Under the pieces are notes generated by a model, which worked only from the letters and a program-made list of their open reading frames with translations, was not told the DNA's origin and searched no databases. Below, in pieces: positions 44,085-51,894 of a DNA stretch of 64,000 nucleotides (the first letter of the stretch is position 1; each line of letters opens with the position of its first letter). The stretch is from Aquitalea palustris (GTDB lineage: Bacteria; Pseudomonadota; Gammaproteobacteria; Burkholderiales; Chromobacteriaceae). The translations under genes and the position numbers were made by a program. The stretch lies in the NCBI RefSeq assembly GCF_003693445.1, contig NZ_RFAR01000001.1:1-64000 (forward strand). Direction: 5' to 3'.

Positions 44085-44627
44085 ATGCCCAACATTGCCG
44101 AAGCTCGCGGTCTGATCAATAGCTCGGACATTCTGTTCACCGCAGAAGAGGTGAGCGCTGCCGTCGATCGCATGGCAGTGGAGATCACCGAAAAGCTGGG
44201 TGAAACCTATCCGCTGGTCCTGTCCGTCATGGGTGGTGCCGTGGTATTTACCGGCCAGTTGCTGCCGCGCCTGAATTTCCCGCTGGATTTCGACTACGTG
44301 CATGTATCGCGCTATGGCGACAAGACCCACGGTGGCGAACTGGTGTGGAAACAGGCACCCAAGGAAGATGTACGCGATCGCGTGGTACTGGTACTGGATG
44401 ACATCCTGGACGAAGGTCATACCATGGCAGCCATCCGCGACAAGGTGATGGGCATGGGCGCCAAGGAATTCTACAGCGGCGTGTTTGCCAACAAGCTGAT
44501 CTCCAAGGCAAAACCGATCGCTTGTGACTTTGTTGGTCTGGACGTACCCGACCGTTATGTATTCGGTTACGGCATGGACGTGCGCGGTGCCTGGCGCAAT
44601 CTGCCGGCCATTCACGCACTGAAGTAA
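44085..44627 (+). CDS. hpt: Hypoxanthine phosphoribosyltransferase family protein
   Basis: A 180-residue purine salvage enzyme. The PRPP-binding loop is VLVLDDILDEGHTM, the flexible loop lies in FDYVHVSRYGDKTHGG, and the purine-site Lys and aromatic residues are in KPIACDFVGLDVPDRYVFGYGMD. It converts hypoxanthine or guanine to IMP or GMP. Stands 66 bases after galU and ends in a strong terminator. Confidence 0.92.
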   Translation: MPNIAEARGLINSSDILFTAEEVSAAVDRMAVEITEKLGETYPLVLSVMGGAVVFTGQLLPRLNFPLDFDYVHVSRYGDKTHGGELVWKQAPKEDVRDRVVLVLDDILDEGHTMAAIRDKVMGMGAKEFYSGVFANKLISKAKPIACDFVGLDVPDRYVFGYGMDVRGAWRNLPAIHALK

Positions 44628-44653
44628 GCCGCCAGCTGCTGGCAGGCAAAAGA

Positions 44654-44686
44654 AACCGCGAGCGGCCAGGCCCCTCGCGGTTTTTT
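44654..44686 (+). terminator. Rho-independent terminator of hpt
   Basis: The stem AACCGCGAG / CTCGCGGTT is followed by TTTTTT and starts 26 bases after the hpt stop. It faces the convergent amidase gene. Confidence 0.92.
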
Positions 44687-44708
44687 CATGGACCTACACC
44701 CATCCGGA

Positions 44709-46175
44709 CTAGCGGGCAGCCGCCTGCAACAACTCAGGCAGGATGCTCTGCACCCAACGCCGCTGCCCATCGTAAGCATGGGCCAGCTGCAATACTTCGA
44801 TATCTGCCCGTGGCCGTCCGATGATTTGCAAGCCCATCGGCAAACCATTGCTGCCAAAGCCAACGGGCACATTCATCACCGGCAAGCCGGCCATGGTCGG
44901 CCCGATCACCACCTCCATCCAGCGGTGATAGCTGCTCATGACGCGGCCTCCCACCATGCGCGGCCAGTGCTGTTCCAGGGCAAAGGGATAAACCTGGGCG
45001 CTGGGCAATAACAGAAAATCGAATCGCTCGAATAGCTGCAACACGGCACGATACCAGTCGCTGCGTATGCGCGATGCACGGTAGACATCCAGCGCAGTCA
45101 GTTGCAGACCACCCTCGATCTCCCACTGCAATTCAGGCTTGAGCTGCTGACGACGCGAGGCATCCTGATAATCGGCCTGCAAGCTGCCCGCCATCAGCCA
45201 GTGGCGATGGACTTCCCAGCTTTCCCACAGTAAGGACGGATCGAAATTGACCGTGCACGCCTCCAGCTGGCAGCCCAGAGCAGAAAAATCGGGCAAGGCC
45301 TGCTCACACTGCTGCAGCACCCCCTGCTCCATCGGCAGATAGCCATTCCAGTCAGCTAGCCAGCCCAGTCGCCAGCCACTGACATCACGCTGCAGCGACT
45401 GCTCCAGCCCGGCAATGGCACCATGTGCAAGTGGCGCCCGGGCATCTGCACCGGCCTGGGTACGCAACAGCGCCAAAATATCCGGCACGGTACGCCCCAT
45501 CGGCCCTTCGGTCGCCAGTTGCTGCAAGAACAGCTCCGGGCCTGGCCCCAGTGGCACCGTTCCCCAACTGGGGCGAAAGCCGAATACATTGTTGAATGCC
45601 GCCGGATTACGCAGCGAACCCATCATGTCACTGCCATCGGCCACTGGCAGCATGCGCAAGGCCAACGCAACAGCGGCACCACCCGAGCTGCCTCCGGCAC
45701 ACAGCTCTGGCTGATAGGCATTGGCGGTGGCACCGAATACCGCGTTATAGGTATGCGAACCAGCACCGAATTCCGGGGTATTGCTCTTGCCAATGAAGAT
45801 GGCCCCCGCCCGGCGCATGCGCTCCACCATGATGCCGTCACTGGCAGGCTGATGCTGGCGATACAGGCTTGAGCCCATGGTCGTCGGGATGTCACGCGTG
45901 GCGGAGAGATCCTTGATGGCCTGCGGTATGCCATGTAACCAGCCACGAGATTCGCCATGGGCTAATTCAGCATCACATTGCGCAGCTTGCCGCAGCAACA
46001 AAGCTTCATCCTGCAGCGACACCAGCGCATTGACCTGGTGGTTGACCCGGTCGATGTGCTGCAGATAGCTGCGCATCACCTCGACACAAGACAGCTGCCG
46101 CTGGTGAATCGCCTGCGACAGGGGAAGCGCATCCAGCGCCACGATGGGATCGAGAGCGGTCACAGGGGTATTCAT
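44709..46175 (-). CDS. Amidase (amidase-signature family)
   Basis: A 488-residue AS-family hydrolase. The Ser-cisSer-Lys triad is visible: Lys88 in AIKDLS, the cis-Ser in GGSSGGAA (163-164) and the nucleophile Ser187 in GSDMMGSLRNP. It hydrolyses carboxamides; the substrate is not evident. A GatA role is unlikely, as no gatB/gatC are adjacent and the C-terminal region differs. The start overlaps the transporter stop by 4 bases, so transporter and amidase probably act on the same compound. Confidence 0.9.
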   Translation of the reverse strand: MNTPVTALDPIVALDALPLSQAIHQRQLSCVEVMRSYLQHIDRVNHQVNALVSLQDEALLLRQAAQCDAELAHGESRGWLHGIPQAIKDLSATRDIPTTMGSSLYRQHQPASDGIMVERMRRAGAIFIGKSNTPEFGAGSHTYNAVFGATANAYQPELCAGGSSGGAAVALALRMLPVADGSDMMGSLRNPAAFNNVFGFRPSWGTVPLGPGPELFLQQLATEGPMGRTVPDILALLRTQAGADARAPLAHGAIAGLEQSLQRDVSGWRLGWLADWNGYLPMEQGVLQQCEQALPDFSALGCQLEACTVNFDPSLLWESWEVHRHWLMAGSLQADYQDASRRQQLKPELQWEIEGGLQLTALDVYRASRIRSDWYRAVLQLFERFDFLLLPSAQVYPFALEQHWPRMVGGRVMSSYHRWMEVVIGPTMAGLPVMNVPVGFGSNGLPMGLQIIGRPRADIEVLQLAHAYDGQRRWVQSILPELLQAAAR

Positions 46176-47491
46176 GACGACTCCCCGGAGGTGGCAAGCG
46201 CTGCCGGCTCCCTTGTCACTGCCGCAGGGCGACCGCGCGGCAGGAAATAGCAGGCCGTCACGCCCAGAGCGGTGGAGAGCAAGAGATAGTAAACCGGCGC
46301 AATCGGTGAGCCGGTACTACCGGCCAGCCAGGTGACAATGAAGGGAGCAAAACCGCCAAAGATCATCACGGCCAGATTGTAGCCAATGGAAACACCGGTA
46401 GAGCGTACCCGCACCGGAAACAGTTCGGATACCGCCGTTGGAGCCGGACCGTATGCCAGCCCCATCAAGGTGCAAAACAGCAGTTGCACACACAGCAGGC
46501 GTTCAATACTGGGTGCAGCTGCCAGCCAGGCAAATCCCGGATAAATCATGATAAGGAAGCCCAGATAGGGCCAGAACAGCAGGGGGCGACGACCGATGCG
46601 GTCGGACCATGCACCAGACAAGGGAATCAGGATGGTCATCCAGGCCACGGCCAGCATCTGAATGGCAAAGGCCTGATCCAGCGGCAAACCAAACTGGCGA
46701 TGCACATAGCCCGGCATATTCACCAGCAGCACATAAAACCCTGCAGTGCCAGGAATGGTCAGGCCGATGGTCAGCAGGATATTGCGCCGGTTCTGCTGCA
46801 GCTGGCCGCCCAGTCCTGGCGCAGCCGCCTGTGGCTGGCTGGCTTCGAGGAAGGCCTCGGTTTCATCCATATGGCGGCGCACCCACCAACCTACCGGAGC
46901 AATCAGCAAACCGACCAGAAACGGTATTCGCCAGCCCCAGCTTTCCAGCTGCCCCTGATCCAGATTATGCGTGATCAGCGCCCCCATGCCGGCACCGCCC
47001 AGAATGGCCAGCATCTGCCCCACCAGTTGCCAGGAACCATACAGGCCACGCTGATGCGCCGGGGCCGCCTCCACCAGAAAAGCCGTGGCACTGGCATATT
47101 CCCCCCCGGTGGCAAAGCCTTGCAGCAGTCGCGCCAGCACGATCAGCAGCGGGGCAGCCACGCCAATGGCCGCATAAGGTGGTGCACAGGCAATCAGCAA
47201 GGACACCAGGGCCATGATGGCCATGATCAACTGCATGGCGGCTTTGCGCCCCTTGCGGTCGGCATAGATGCCCAGCAGAACTCCCCCCACCGGTCGCATG
47301 AAGAAACCGACTCCGAATGTGGCGGTCGCCATCAGCAGGGAGATGAACTCGTTGCCATCTGCCGGGAAAAACAGCTTGGAAATAATGCCGGTCATGAAGC
47401 CGTAAACGATGAAGTCGTACCACTCCAGCGTATTGCCCACGACCGCCGCAATAATCTGCCGCTGCCGGGAAATCGGTTTGTCAGTCGCCAT
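46172..47491 (-). CDS. MHS-family metabolite:proton symporter (MFS)
   Basis: A 439-residue 12-helix transporter. VVGNTLEWYDFIVYGFM, GFFMRPVGGVLLGIYADRKGRK and LLQGFATGGEYASATAFLVE are typical for the metabolite-H+ symporter family (ShiA/ProP/KgtP relatives). First gene of a two-gene operon with the amidase. The substrate is probably a small carboxylate or amide. A run of seven Cs occurs in the coding sequence at 47101-47107. Confidence 0.9.
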   Translation of the reverse strand: MATDKPISRQRQIIAAVVGNTLEWYDFIVYGFMTGIISKLFFPADGNEFISLLMATATFGVGFFMRPVGGVLLGIYADRKGRKAAMQLIMAIMALVSLLIACAPPYAAIGVAAPLLIVLARLLQGFATGGEYASATAFLVEAAPAHQRGLYGSWQLVGQMLAILGGAGMGALITHNLDQGQLESWGWRIPFLVGLLIAPVGWWVRRHMDETEAFLEASQPQAAAPGLGGQLQQNRRNILLTIGLTIPGTAGFYVLLVNMPGYVHRQFGLPLDQAFAIQMLAVAWMTILIPLSGAWSDRIGRRPLLFWPYLGFLIMIYPGFAWLAAAPSIERLLCVQLLFCTLMGLAYGPAPTAVSELFPVRVRSTGVSIGYNLAVMIFGGFAPFIVTWLAGSTGSPIAPVYYLLLSTALGVTACYFLPRGRPAAVTREPAALATSGESS

Positions 47492-47832
47492 GCCTTGCCA
47501 CCTCTAGCTGCCAGATAGGATTAGCCCAATCGTGCCGCTGGCAACACAACCGGCTTGCCATGCGGACGGAACAGAGGTGCAAGGTAGGGCGGCTGCCATC
47601 AGGCAGCTACTGTCCGCTTTGGCAGCACACTGGCATAGAGAGCAGTCCTTATCAGAAGGCCGTGGCTTGCCACAAGACAGCGGTGGCCGCCGCACAAGAG
47701 AAACCCAGACTATTAGCCACTTTGCTGCCATGGCGACAATCAGTGGCCATCCAGAGCCAGTCGACTGATGGGTGACTGACAGGCGGTGACCGACTCGCTT
47801 GCCTGACCAGCAGTGCTGGACATCAGGGCTGT
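47492..47832. other. Intergenic stretch without a recognised gene
   Basis: These 341 bases separate the transporter start from the end of the small membrane-protein gene. The frames present (for example 47504-47731 minus) have Cys/Ser/Pro-rich unconvincing translations and no ribosome site. The transporter promoter should be here, but I could not place a -35/-10 pair, and no terminator is clear. Confidence 0.35.
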
Positions 47833-48183
47833 TCAGCTACTGAGGTGGCGGAGCCTGGCCCGCTCGCGCATGACCAGATAGATGGGTAGGGACACCACCA
47901 GGCCCAGCGCAAAACAGATCAGGATGTAAGCCCATGGCCACTTGATCCTGGCGTGCCGTGAATCACTGACGACCCAGGCGGAAAATGCAATGGCCGACAA
48001 ATATATGTCGATGGTGATCGCGCTGGTGAGTGGATTGGCAAACGCCGCAGCAAAGAATTCGGCGGGCCCCAGGCCTCCTCCCTGCATCAGGTACTGCAGG
48101 TTGAAGTACCAGGTGACAATGAAACCGCCAATGGCAATGACAAGGAATGCCAAGGTGGCATAGGTGTGCTTTGTCCGGCTCAT
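47833..48183 (-). CDS. DUF2834 family membrane protein
   Basis: A 116-residue inner-membrane protein with three helices (about 8-28, 50-72, 84-104). The N-terminal helix ending NLQYL and the DIYLSAIAFSAWVVSDSRH segment fit the DUF2834 family. AGGAG lies nine bases upstream of the ATG. Monocistronic; function unknown. Confidence 0.78.
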   Translation of the reverse strand: MSRTKHTYATLAFLVIAIGGFIVTWYFNLQYLMQGGGLGPAEFFAAAFANPLTSAITIDIYLSAIAFSAWVVSDSRHARIKWPWAYILICFALGLVVSLPIYLVMRERARLRHLSS

Positions 48184-48563
48184 TACTGATCTCCTGCAGG
48201 GGGGTGCCGATGCTCAGCCTGGCGTGAAGTGTGCACGACGATGTGTCAGTTTGGCTCTCTGCAGGCCGCATTCGGCGGAAGGACAGGCTGAATTGCCCAG
48301 CAGCGTAGGGGGAAGAGTGCAATATCTCTACTGTCCAATCAGTCCCGTAGCAAGACGCCACCACCTCACCCTGTGCACGGAATATGGCGAACAAGCGGCA
48401 GGCAGGCTGCCGGCACAATGACAGAGCCCGAGCCTGGTGCTTGATCATGGCCTGCTACATGCCCGCACGACTGACGGGCAACATCTGGCAACATCTTTTC
48501 TTTGCCAGAGAAATGGCGCTTGCACTATAGGTGAATGATCAACACGCATGAGCGGATTTCGCC
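48184..48563. other. Intergenic stretch between divergent small genes
   Basis: This 380-base stretch contains no credible gene. An inverted repeat TGGCAA / TTGCCA (48486-48507) lies about 60 bases upstream of the acidic-protein start and might be a regulator site. A TATAGG-like -10 follows near 48530 without a good -35. Confidence 0.35.
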
Positions 48564-49001
48564 ATGAGCAACTCCATCACCCAGGCTACCCAGCTATCCC
48601 TGGCCAGCGCCGCCTTGTTGAATGGCGGCGTGCTGCCATCACCGGTTATCCAGTCCTCCAACAGCAATGCGGCACTCGTGGATGCGGCTGCCAGCATTGC
48701 CGAAGACGCCAGCGTCGTGGTGACGCTTGGTGGAGCGAGCGATGACGGGACAACGTATGACGCAGCAGGCTTGTTGAACAGTTTTACCCAGGCAGGCAGC
48801 TTGCAAGGCAGCGCGGCCAGTGATCCGGCATCAGCGGCAGCCGCAGTGGATGATCAGCTGCTGGGAGGAACGGCCGCCAGCAGCGGCACCCTGGCCGGCT
48901 TGAGCAGCAATTGGGGCAGCCTGCTGCAGAGTGATCCGGCATTGAGCAATACAGCAGTGCAGGACAGTACGGATAGCAGCATCGTCGACACCCTGGCCTG
49001 A
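48564..49001 (+). CDS. Acidic Ala/Ser-rich hypothetical protein with no basic residues
   Basis: A 145-residue protein of no family I recognise. It contains no Lys, Arg, His or Cys and only the initiator Met, while it has twelve Asp and one Glu, so its isoelectric point must be very low. There is no signal peptide. The middle contains VVVTLGGASDDGTTYDAAGLL, a motif I associate loosely with short secreted or surface proteins of proteobacteria. The composition suggests export without a classical leader or a filament-like structure, but that is speculation. It is flanked by long intergenic DNA, so it is probably monocistronic. Confidence 0.65.
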   Translation: MSNSITQATQLSLASAALLNGGVLPSPVIQSSNSNAALVDAAASIAEDASVVVTLGGASDDGTTYDAAGLLNSFTQAGSLQGSAASDPASAAAAVDDQLLGGTAASSGTLAGLSSNWGSLLQSDPALSNTAVQDSTDSSIVDTLA

Positions 49002-49074
49002 ACGACCGGCCCTGATGATGGCACTAGCGTCCAGGCGGCAACGGTATTTTATCTGCTAGCCAAGCAAACGGCTG

Positions 49075-50022
49075 TCAATCCTGCGGGCCACGTGAAGTGT
49101 GCTTGCGCTTTTCTTTTTCGCTCATCATGGCTTCGCGGGCAGCCGCTTTCTGTGCGGCCAGTTCCTTGGCACGCTTTTCCCAGACTACCCATTCCTGCGG
49201 GCGCTCCAGCGTGATGCGGCCGGTATTGCCATCGCGAAAATCGGTAAGCACGATTTCGGCTGCTTTCTGGATATTGACGCGACCACCGCCCAGCATGGCA
49301 CCACGCTTGCGGCCAATCATTTCCAGCACCTGCCAGTCCTGCAGGCCATCCACATCATCCAGCTTGTAACGGGCGGTCAGTTCAGGGACATAGTGTTGCA
49401 GCAGGTATTTGAGCAGCTCCAGCGAGACTTCTTCCTCGTCCATGGCATTGCGGCCAACGGCACCGCTGGCGGCCAGATTATAGCCACCCTCTTCCACTTC
49501 GATCTTGGGCCACAGCATGCCGGGCGTATCGTATAGCTCTACATCATCGTCCAGGATGATGCGCTGCTCGTTCTTGGTCACCCCCGGCATATTGCCGGTC
49601 TTGGCGATCTTGCGGCTGCTCATGCTGTTGATCAGGGTGGACTTGCCCACGTTGGGGATACCACAGATCAGCACGCGCAACGGCTTGTCCAGACCGCCGC
49701 GATTGGGGGCCAGCTCGCGGCAGGCTGCCACCAGCTTTTGCGATGGCGCACGCTCGCCGGCATCCAGGCCAATGGCCTGGGTCTGCTTTTTGGCGCGATA
49801 CCAGTCCAGCCACTGCGTGGTGATGGCGGGGTCGGCCAGGTCTTGCTTGTTGAGTATCATCAGGCGCGGCTTGCCTTTGGCCATGCGCGCCAGCATCGGA
49901 TTGGCGCTGGACGCCGGCAAGCGCGCATCCAGCATTTCGATGACCACATCGATGTCTTTCAGGCGCTCCATGACATCTTTGCGCGCCTTGTTCATGTGGC
50001 CGGGAAACCATTGAATTGCCAT
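49075..50022 (-). CDS. ylqF: Ribosome biogenesis GTPase YlqF (RbgA)
   Basis: A 315-residue circularly permuted GTPase: the NKQDL (G4) motif comes before GIPNVGKSTLIN (G1) and DTPGM (G3). It assists late 50S subunit assembly. The N-terminal IQWFPGHMNKARKD is highly diagnostic. The C-terminal tail is Lys/Glu-rich. It follows a DUF3820 gene by 4 bases. Confidence 0.95.
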   Translation of the reverse strand: MAIQWFPGHMNKARKDVMERLKDIDVVIEMLDARLPASSANPMLARMAKGKPRLMILNKQDLADPAITTQWLDWYRAKKQTQAIGLDAGERAPSQKLVAACRELAPNRGGLDKPLRVLICGIPNVGKSTLINSMSSRKIAKTGNMPGVTKNEQRIILDDDVELYDTPGMLWPKIEVEEGGYNLAASGAVGRNAMDEEEVSLELLKYLLQHYVPELTARYKLDDVDGLQDWQVLEMIGRKRGAMLGGGRVNIQKAAEIVLTDFRDGNTGRITLERPQEWVVWEKRAKELAAQKAAAREAMMSEKEKRKHTSRGPQD

Positions 50023-50026
50023 GCTT

Positions 50027-50239
50027 TTAACGCTTTCTTAACGGGTCCAGTAAATAACTCAGTCCATTGTGGTCGATCTCCTGCATCAATTGCAGCAGAC
50101 GGCCAATCTCGCTCTTGGGAAAACCCTCGCGGGCAAACCAGTTGAGATAGTTGCCGGGCAGGTCACACAGCAGGGTGCCCTGGTGTTTGCCAAAAGGCAT
50201 GGTCGTGCTGACCAGCCGTTGCAGATCTTCTTGTTGCAT
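50027..50239 (-). CDS. DUF3820 family protein
   Basis: A 70-residue protein. MPFGKHQGTLLCDLPGNYLNWFAREGFP is the DUF3820 signature; the family includes a putative quorum-sensing-regulated virulence factor and may bind nucleic acids. Lies immediately upstream of ylqF, which it probably shares a transcript with. Confidence 0.88.
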   Translation of the reverse strand: MQQEDLQRLVSTTMPFGKHQGTLLCDLPGNYLNWFAREGFPKSEIGRLLQLMQEIDHNGLSYLLDPLRKR

Positions 50240-50592
50240 GATTTCACATCGGACTGAAGGTTGCGCATTGTGCCAAAGGCGGAGCCATTACGCCACAGCC
50301 TTGTTTTGTCGAGGTTTTGTCCTGCCATGGCAGAATTTGACCTATGACAAGTGCCGTTGTCATTTTGCTATCAGCCAAGAGCACTGGCAGCTAGCATGGT
50401 GGCGCTTCGTCTGGGGTGACAATCCGCCTTGCACACCCGCCAAACCTAGTCAGTTTAGTGATAGCGACGTAGGCCCTGCAGCACAAAAACCGTGTCAGCA
50501 CACGGTTTTTCATTGGGCCGGATTACGGTCCGGCAACCGGCTCAGGGCCTCTTGGGGCAGCCGGCAACGGTTGCCCGTCTTTTTGTCCGGCC
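50240..50592. other. Intergenic stretch with three hairpins; possible small RNA
   Basis: No protein gene is convincing. Three inverted repeats are present: ATGACAA-6-TTGTCAT (50344-50363) followed by TTTTGC, a bidirectional terminator (50485-50510), and GGGCA-G-CCG / CGG-T-TGCCC followed by GTCTTTTT (50555-50585). The last is a plus-strand terminator although no plus-strand gene precedes it, so a short plus-strand RNA is possible. Confidence 0.4.
50485..50510. terminator. Bidirectional terminator
   Basis: The perfect 11-bp stem AAAAACCGTGT / ACACGGTTTTT has a CAGC loop. On the minus strand it ends the DUF4870 transcript about 80 bases after its stop. Confidence 0.9.
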
Positions 50593-50931
50593 TTATAGCG
50601 GCAGCGGCTTGCCGTCATTAAAAGCCAGAAAACCACGCAGCACGCGGTACAAGCACCACAGCCAGGTCAGGCCCAGAATGGCAAAACCCACCAATATCCA
50701 TACCAGTGCATAGCCCAGTACCGTGCCGAGCAGGCCGATCCAGAAGGTATTGATCTGCCAGCGGAAGTGGCTTTCATACCAGCTGCCACGGCTATCATCC
50801 AGCTTGAGATAGTTGATGATCACGCCAACCAGCATGGGGACGCCGGTAAACAGGCTGACGCCCTGAAGGATATACACCACCAGTGTCAGATTATTCAGTT
50901 TGCGCTCATCATCACGCGTTTGTAGTTGCAT
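50593..50931 (-). CDS. DUF4870-like small membrane protein
   Basis: A 112-residue protein with three hydrophobic segments (about 15-43, 60-85, 80-100). YESHFRWQINTFWIGLL is typical of the DUF4870/Tic20-like group. It lies 22 bases downstream of the hypothetical gene 50954-51565 and probably shares its transcript. Function unknown. Confidence 0.82.
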   Translation of the reverse strand: MQLQTRDDERKLNNLTLVVYILQGVSLFTGVPMLVGVIINYLKLDDSRGSWYESHFRWQINTFWIGLLGTVLGYALVWILVGFAILGLTWLWCLYRVLRGFLAFNDGKPLPL

Positions 50932-50953
50932 CGTATTTCCGCTTATCGATATC

Positions 50954-51565
50954 TCAGCCGCGGCGTGCAGCCTGCAGGCCGTGCCAGAAAGGTTGCAGCC
51001 GCTGACGGCATTGCTGCGCCACCAGGCGCGAGGCCATCAGCATGGATTGCATGCCATGCACCGTGCCCACCATGCCGCTCTGCCGCTGTCGGCTCCAGCC
51101 GCGCAATACACCGGGCGTGGCCTCTGGTGCGGTCAGCAGCACCGGAGCTGCCGATGGCAGTTTAAGCTGCAACTGTTCCGACAGCAGCTTGAGGCGGCGG
51201 TTCGCCTCGTCCAGCTGCGTCAGTTCGGGCAGGGTAACGGCAACATGGCTGAGTTCGAGCACGGCGATACGTGCCGCCAGCCAGTCCGTCGCATCGGTAA
51301 AGCGTGCAGGTGAACCCTGGGGCTGCCGGCGCGTGGAGGCCAGCAGCGTGGCAAAGGCCCGAATGTCCGGCAGCAGCGATTCCAGCAGCGGTGTGGCCGC
51401 TGTCTGGTCTTGCTGCAGGTAGCGATACAGGTGGTCCGCTTGCGGTGCAACAGCGTTGGCCAGGGCCTCGCCATCGGTCAACAGGGTTATGGACCATGCG
51501 GCACCGTCCAGCGCCAGACTGGCGCTTTCTCGGGCGATCTGCCTTGCATCACTGACTTCATTCAT
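50954..51565 (-). CDS. Hypothetical helical protein
   Basis: A 203-residue soluble protein, rich in Ala, Leu and Gln, predicted largely helical, with no motif I recognise. The ATG at 51565 is favoured because GGAG lies nine bases upstream; the ATG at 51574 would abut that site. The frame is open to 51736, but that extension crosses the terminator hairpin at 51629-51659. It is the first full gene after the aromatic leader-like ORF and its terminator. Confidence 0.62.
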   Translation of the reverse strand: MNEVSDARQIARESASLALDGAAWSITLLTDGEALANAVAPQADHLYRYLQQDQTAATPLLESLLPDIRAFATLLASTRRQPQGSPARFTDATDWLAARIAVLELSHVAVTLPELTQLDEANRRLKLLSEQLQLKLPSAAPVLLTAPEATPGVLRGWSRQRQSGMVGTVHGMQSMLMASRLVAQQCRQRLQPFWHGLQAARRG

Positions 51566-51623
51566 GACCTGCATCTCCAGTCGGGCTTGCCTGGGTGGGT
51601 CCGGAGCTGATTTGTCTGCTGAA

Positions 51624-51659
51624 AAAACAAATGCCGCCGGAGTGACCGCGGCGGCATTT
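51624..51659 (-). terminator. Terminator/attenuator hairpin after the aromatic leader ORF
   Basis: On the minus strand AAATGCCGCC (51659-51650) pairs with GGCGGCATTT (51638-51629) around an 11-base loop, followed by TTGTTTTTT. The 5' arm core GCCGCC is also complementary to GGCGGC inside the leader ORF (51719-51714), so terminator and antiterminator are mutually exclusive. Confidence 0.82.
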
Positions 51660-51690
51660 ATCGGGTGTGTTCGTTCTCTTGTACTGTTCT

Positions 51691-51774
51691 CTAGTCCAGA
51701 GACGCCCCTTGGAGCCGCCGTGAGCTGCGGTACCAATAAAAATAGGCGTTAAAGACTGCGGAGAAAGTAATCAT
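51691..51774 (-). CDS. 27-residue aromatic-rich leader-peptide-like ORF
   Basis: A 28-codon frame, ATG at 51774-51772 and TAG at 51693-51691, with AGGA eight bases upstream. Seven of 27 residues are aromatic, with five in a row at positions 11-15 (YFYWY), followed by RSSRRL. The codons for the aromatic block lie just before RNA segment CCGC (51730-51727), which can pair with GCGG in 51718-51715; that second segment can instead pair with the terminator arm. This is the classical arrangement of phe/trp/aro leader peptides. The usual downstream target (an aromatic biosynthesis gene) is absent. I could not find a convincing promoter. Confidence 0.6.
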   Translation of the reverse strand: MITFSAVFNAYFYWYRSSRRLQGASLD

Positions 51775-51802
51775 GGCAACCATCCTGCCAACAAGGCCTG
51801 CT

Positions 51803-51822
51803 ACCTGTCAAGGAAGACAGGT
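51803..51822. promoter_or_regulatory. Inverted repeat upstream of the leader ORF
   Basis: A perfect 7-bp inverted repeat ACCTGTC-6-GACAGGT lies 29 bases upstream of the leader ATG. On the minus strand it contains a consensus -35 TTGACA, but no good -10 follows at 16-18 bases. It may be an operator for an unidentified regulator. Confidence 0.4.
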
Positions 51823-51843
51823 AAAAAACATTGCATTGCACAA

Positions 51844-51870
51844 AAAAGCCCGGCGTTATGCCGGGCTTTT
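51844..51870 (-). terminator. Terminator of the ETF-QO gene
   Basis: The stem AAAAGCCCGGC / GCCGGGCTTTT has a GTTAT loop and lies 25 bases after the ETF-QO stop. T-runs lie on both sides. Confidence 0.92.
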
Positions 51871-51894
51871 GCAACAAGCAGCGACAAGGGCCGC

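Noticed and set aside
47095-47110. Seven-C run in the MHS transporter gene as a phase-variation tract
   Set aside because: Seven bases inside a conserved helix-encoding region, with no sign of frame change; runs of this length are common in GC-rich DNA. The fliC tract is kept only because it sits in a promoter spacer.
47504-47731. 75-codon minus-strand frame
   Set aside because: Cys/Ser/Pro-rich translation, no ribosome site, and located where the transporter promoter should be.
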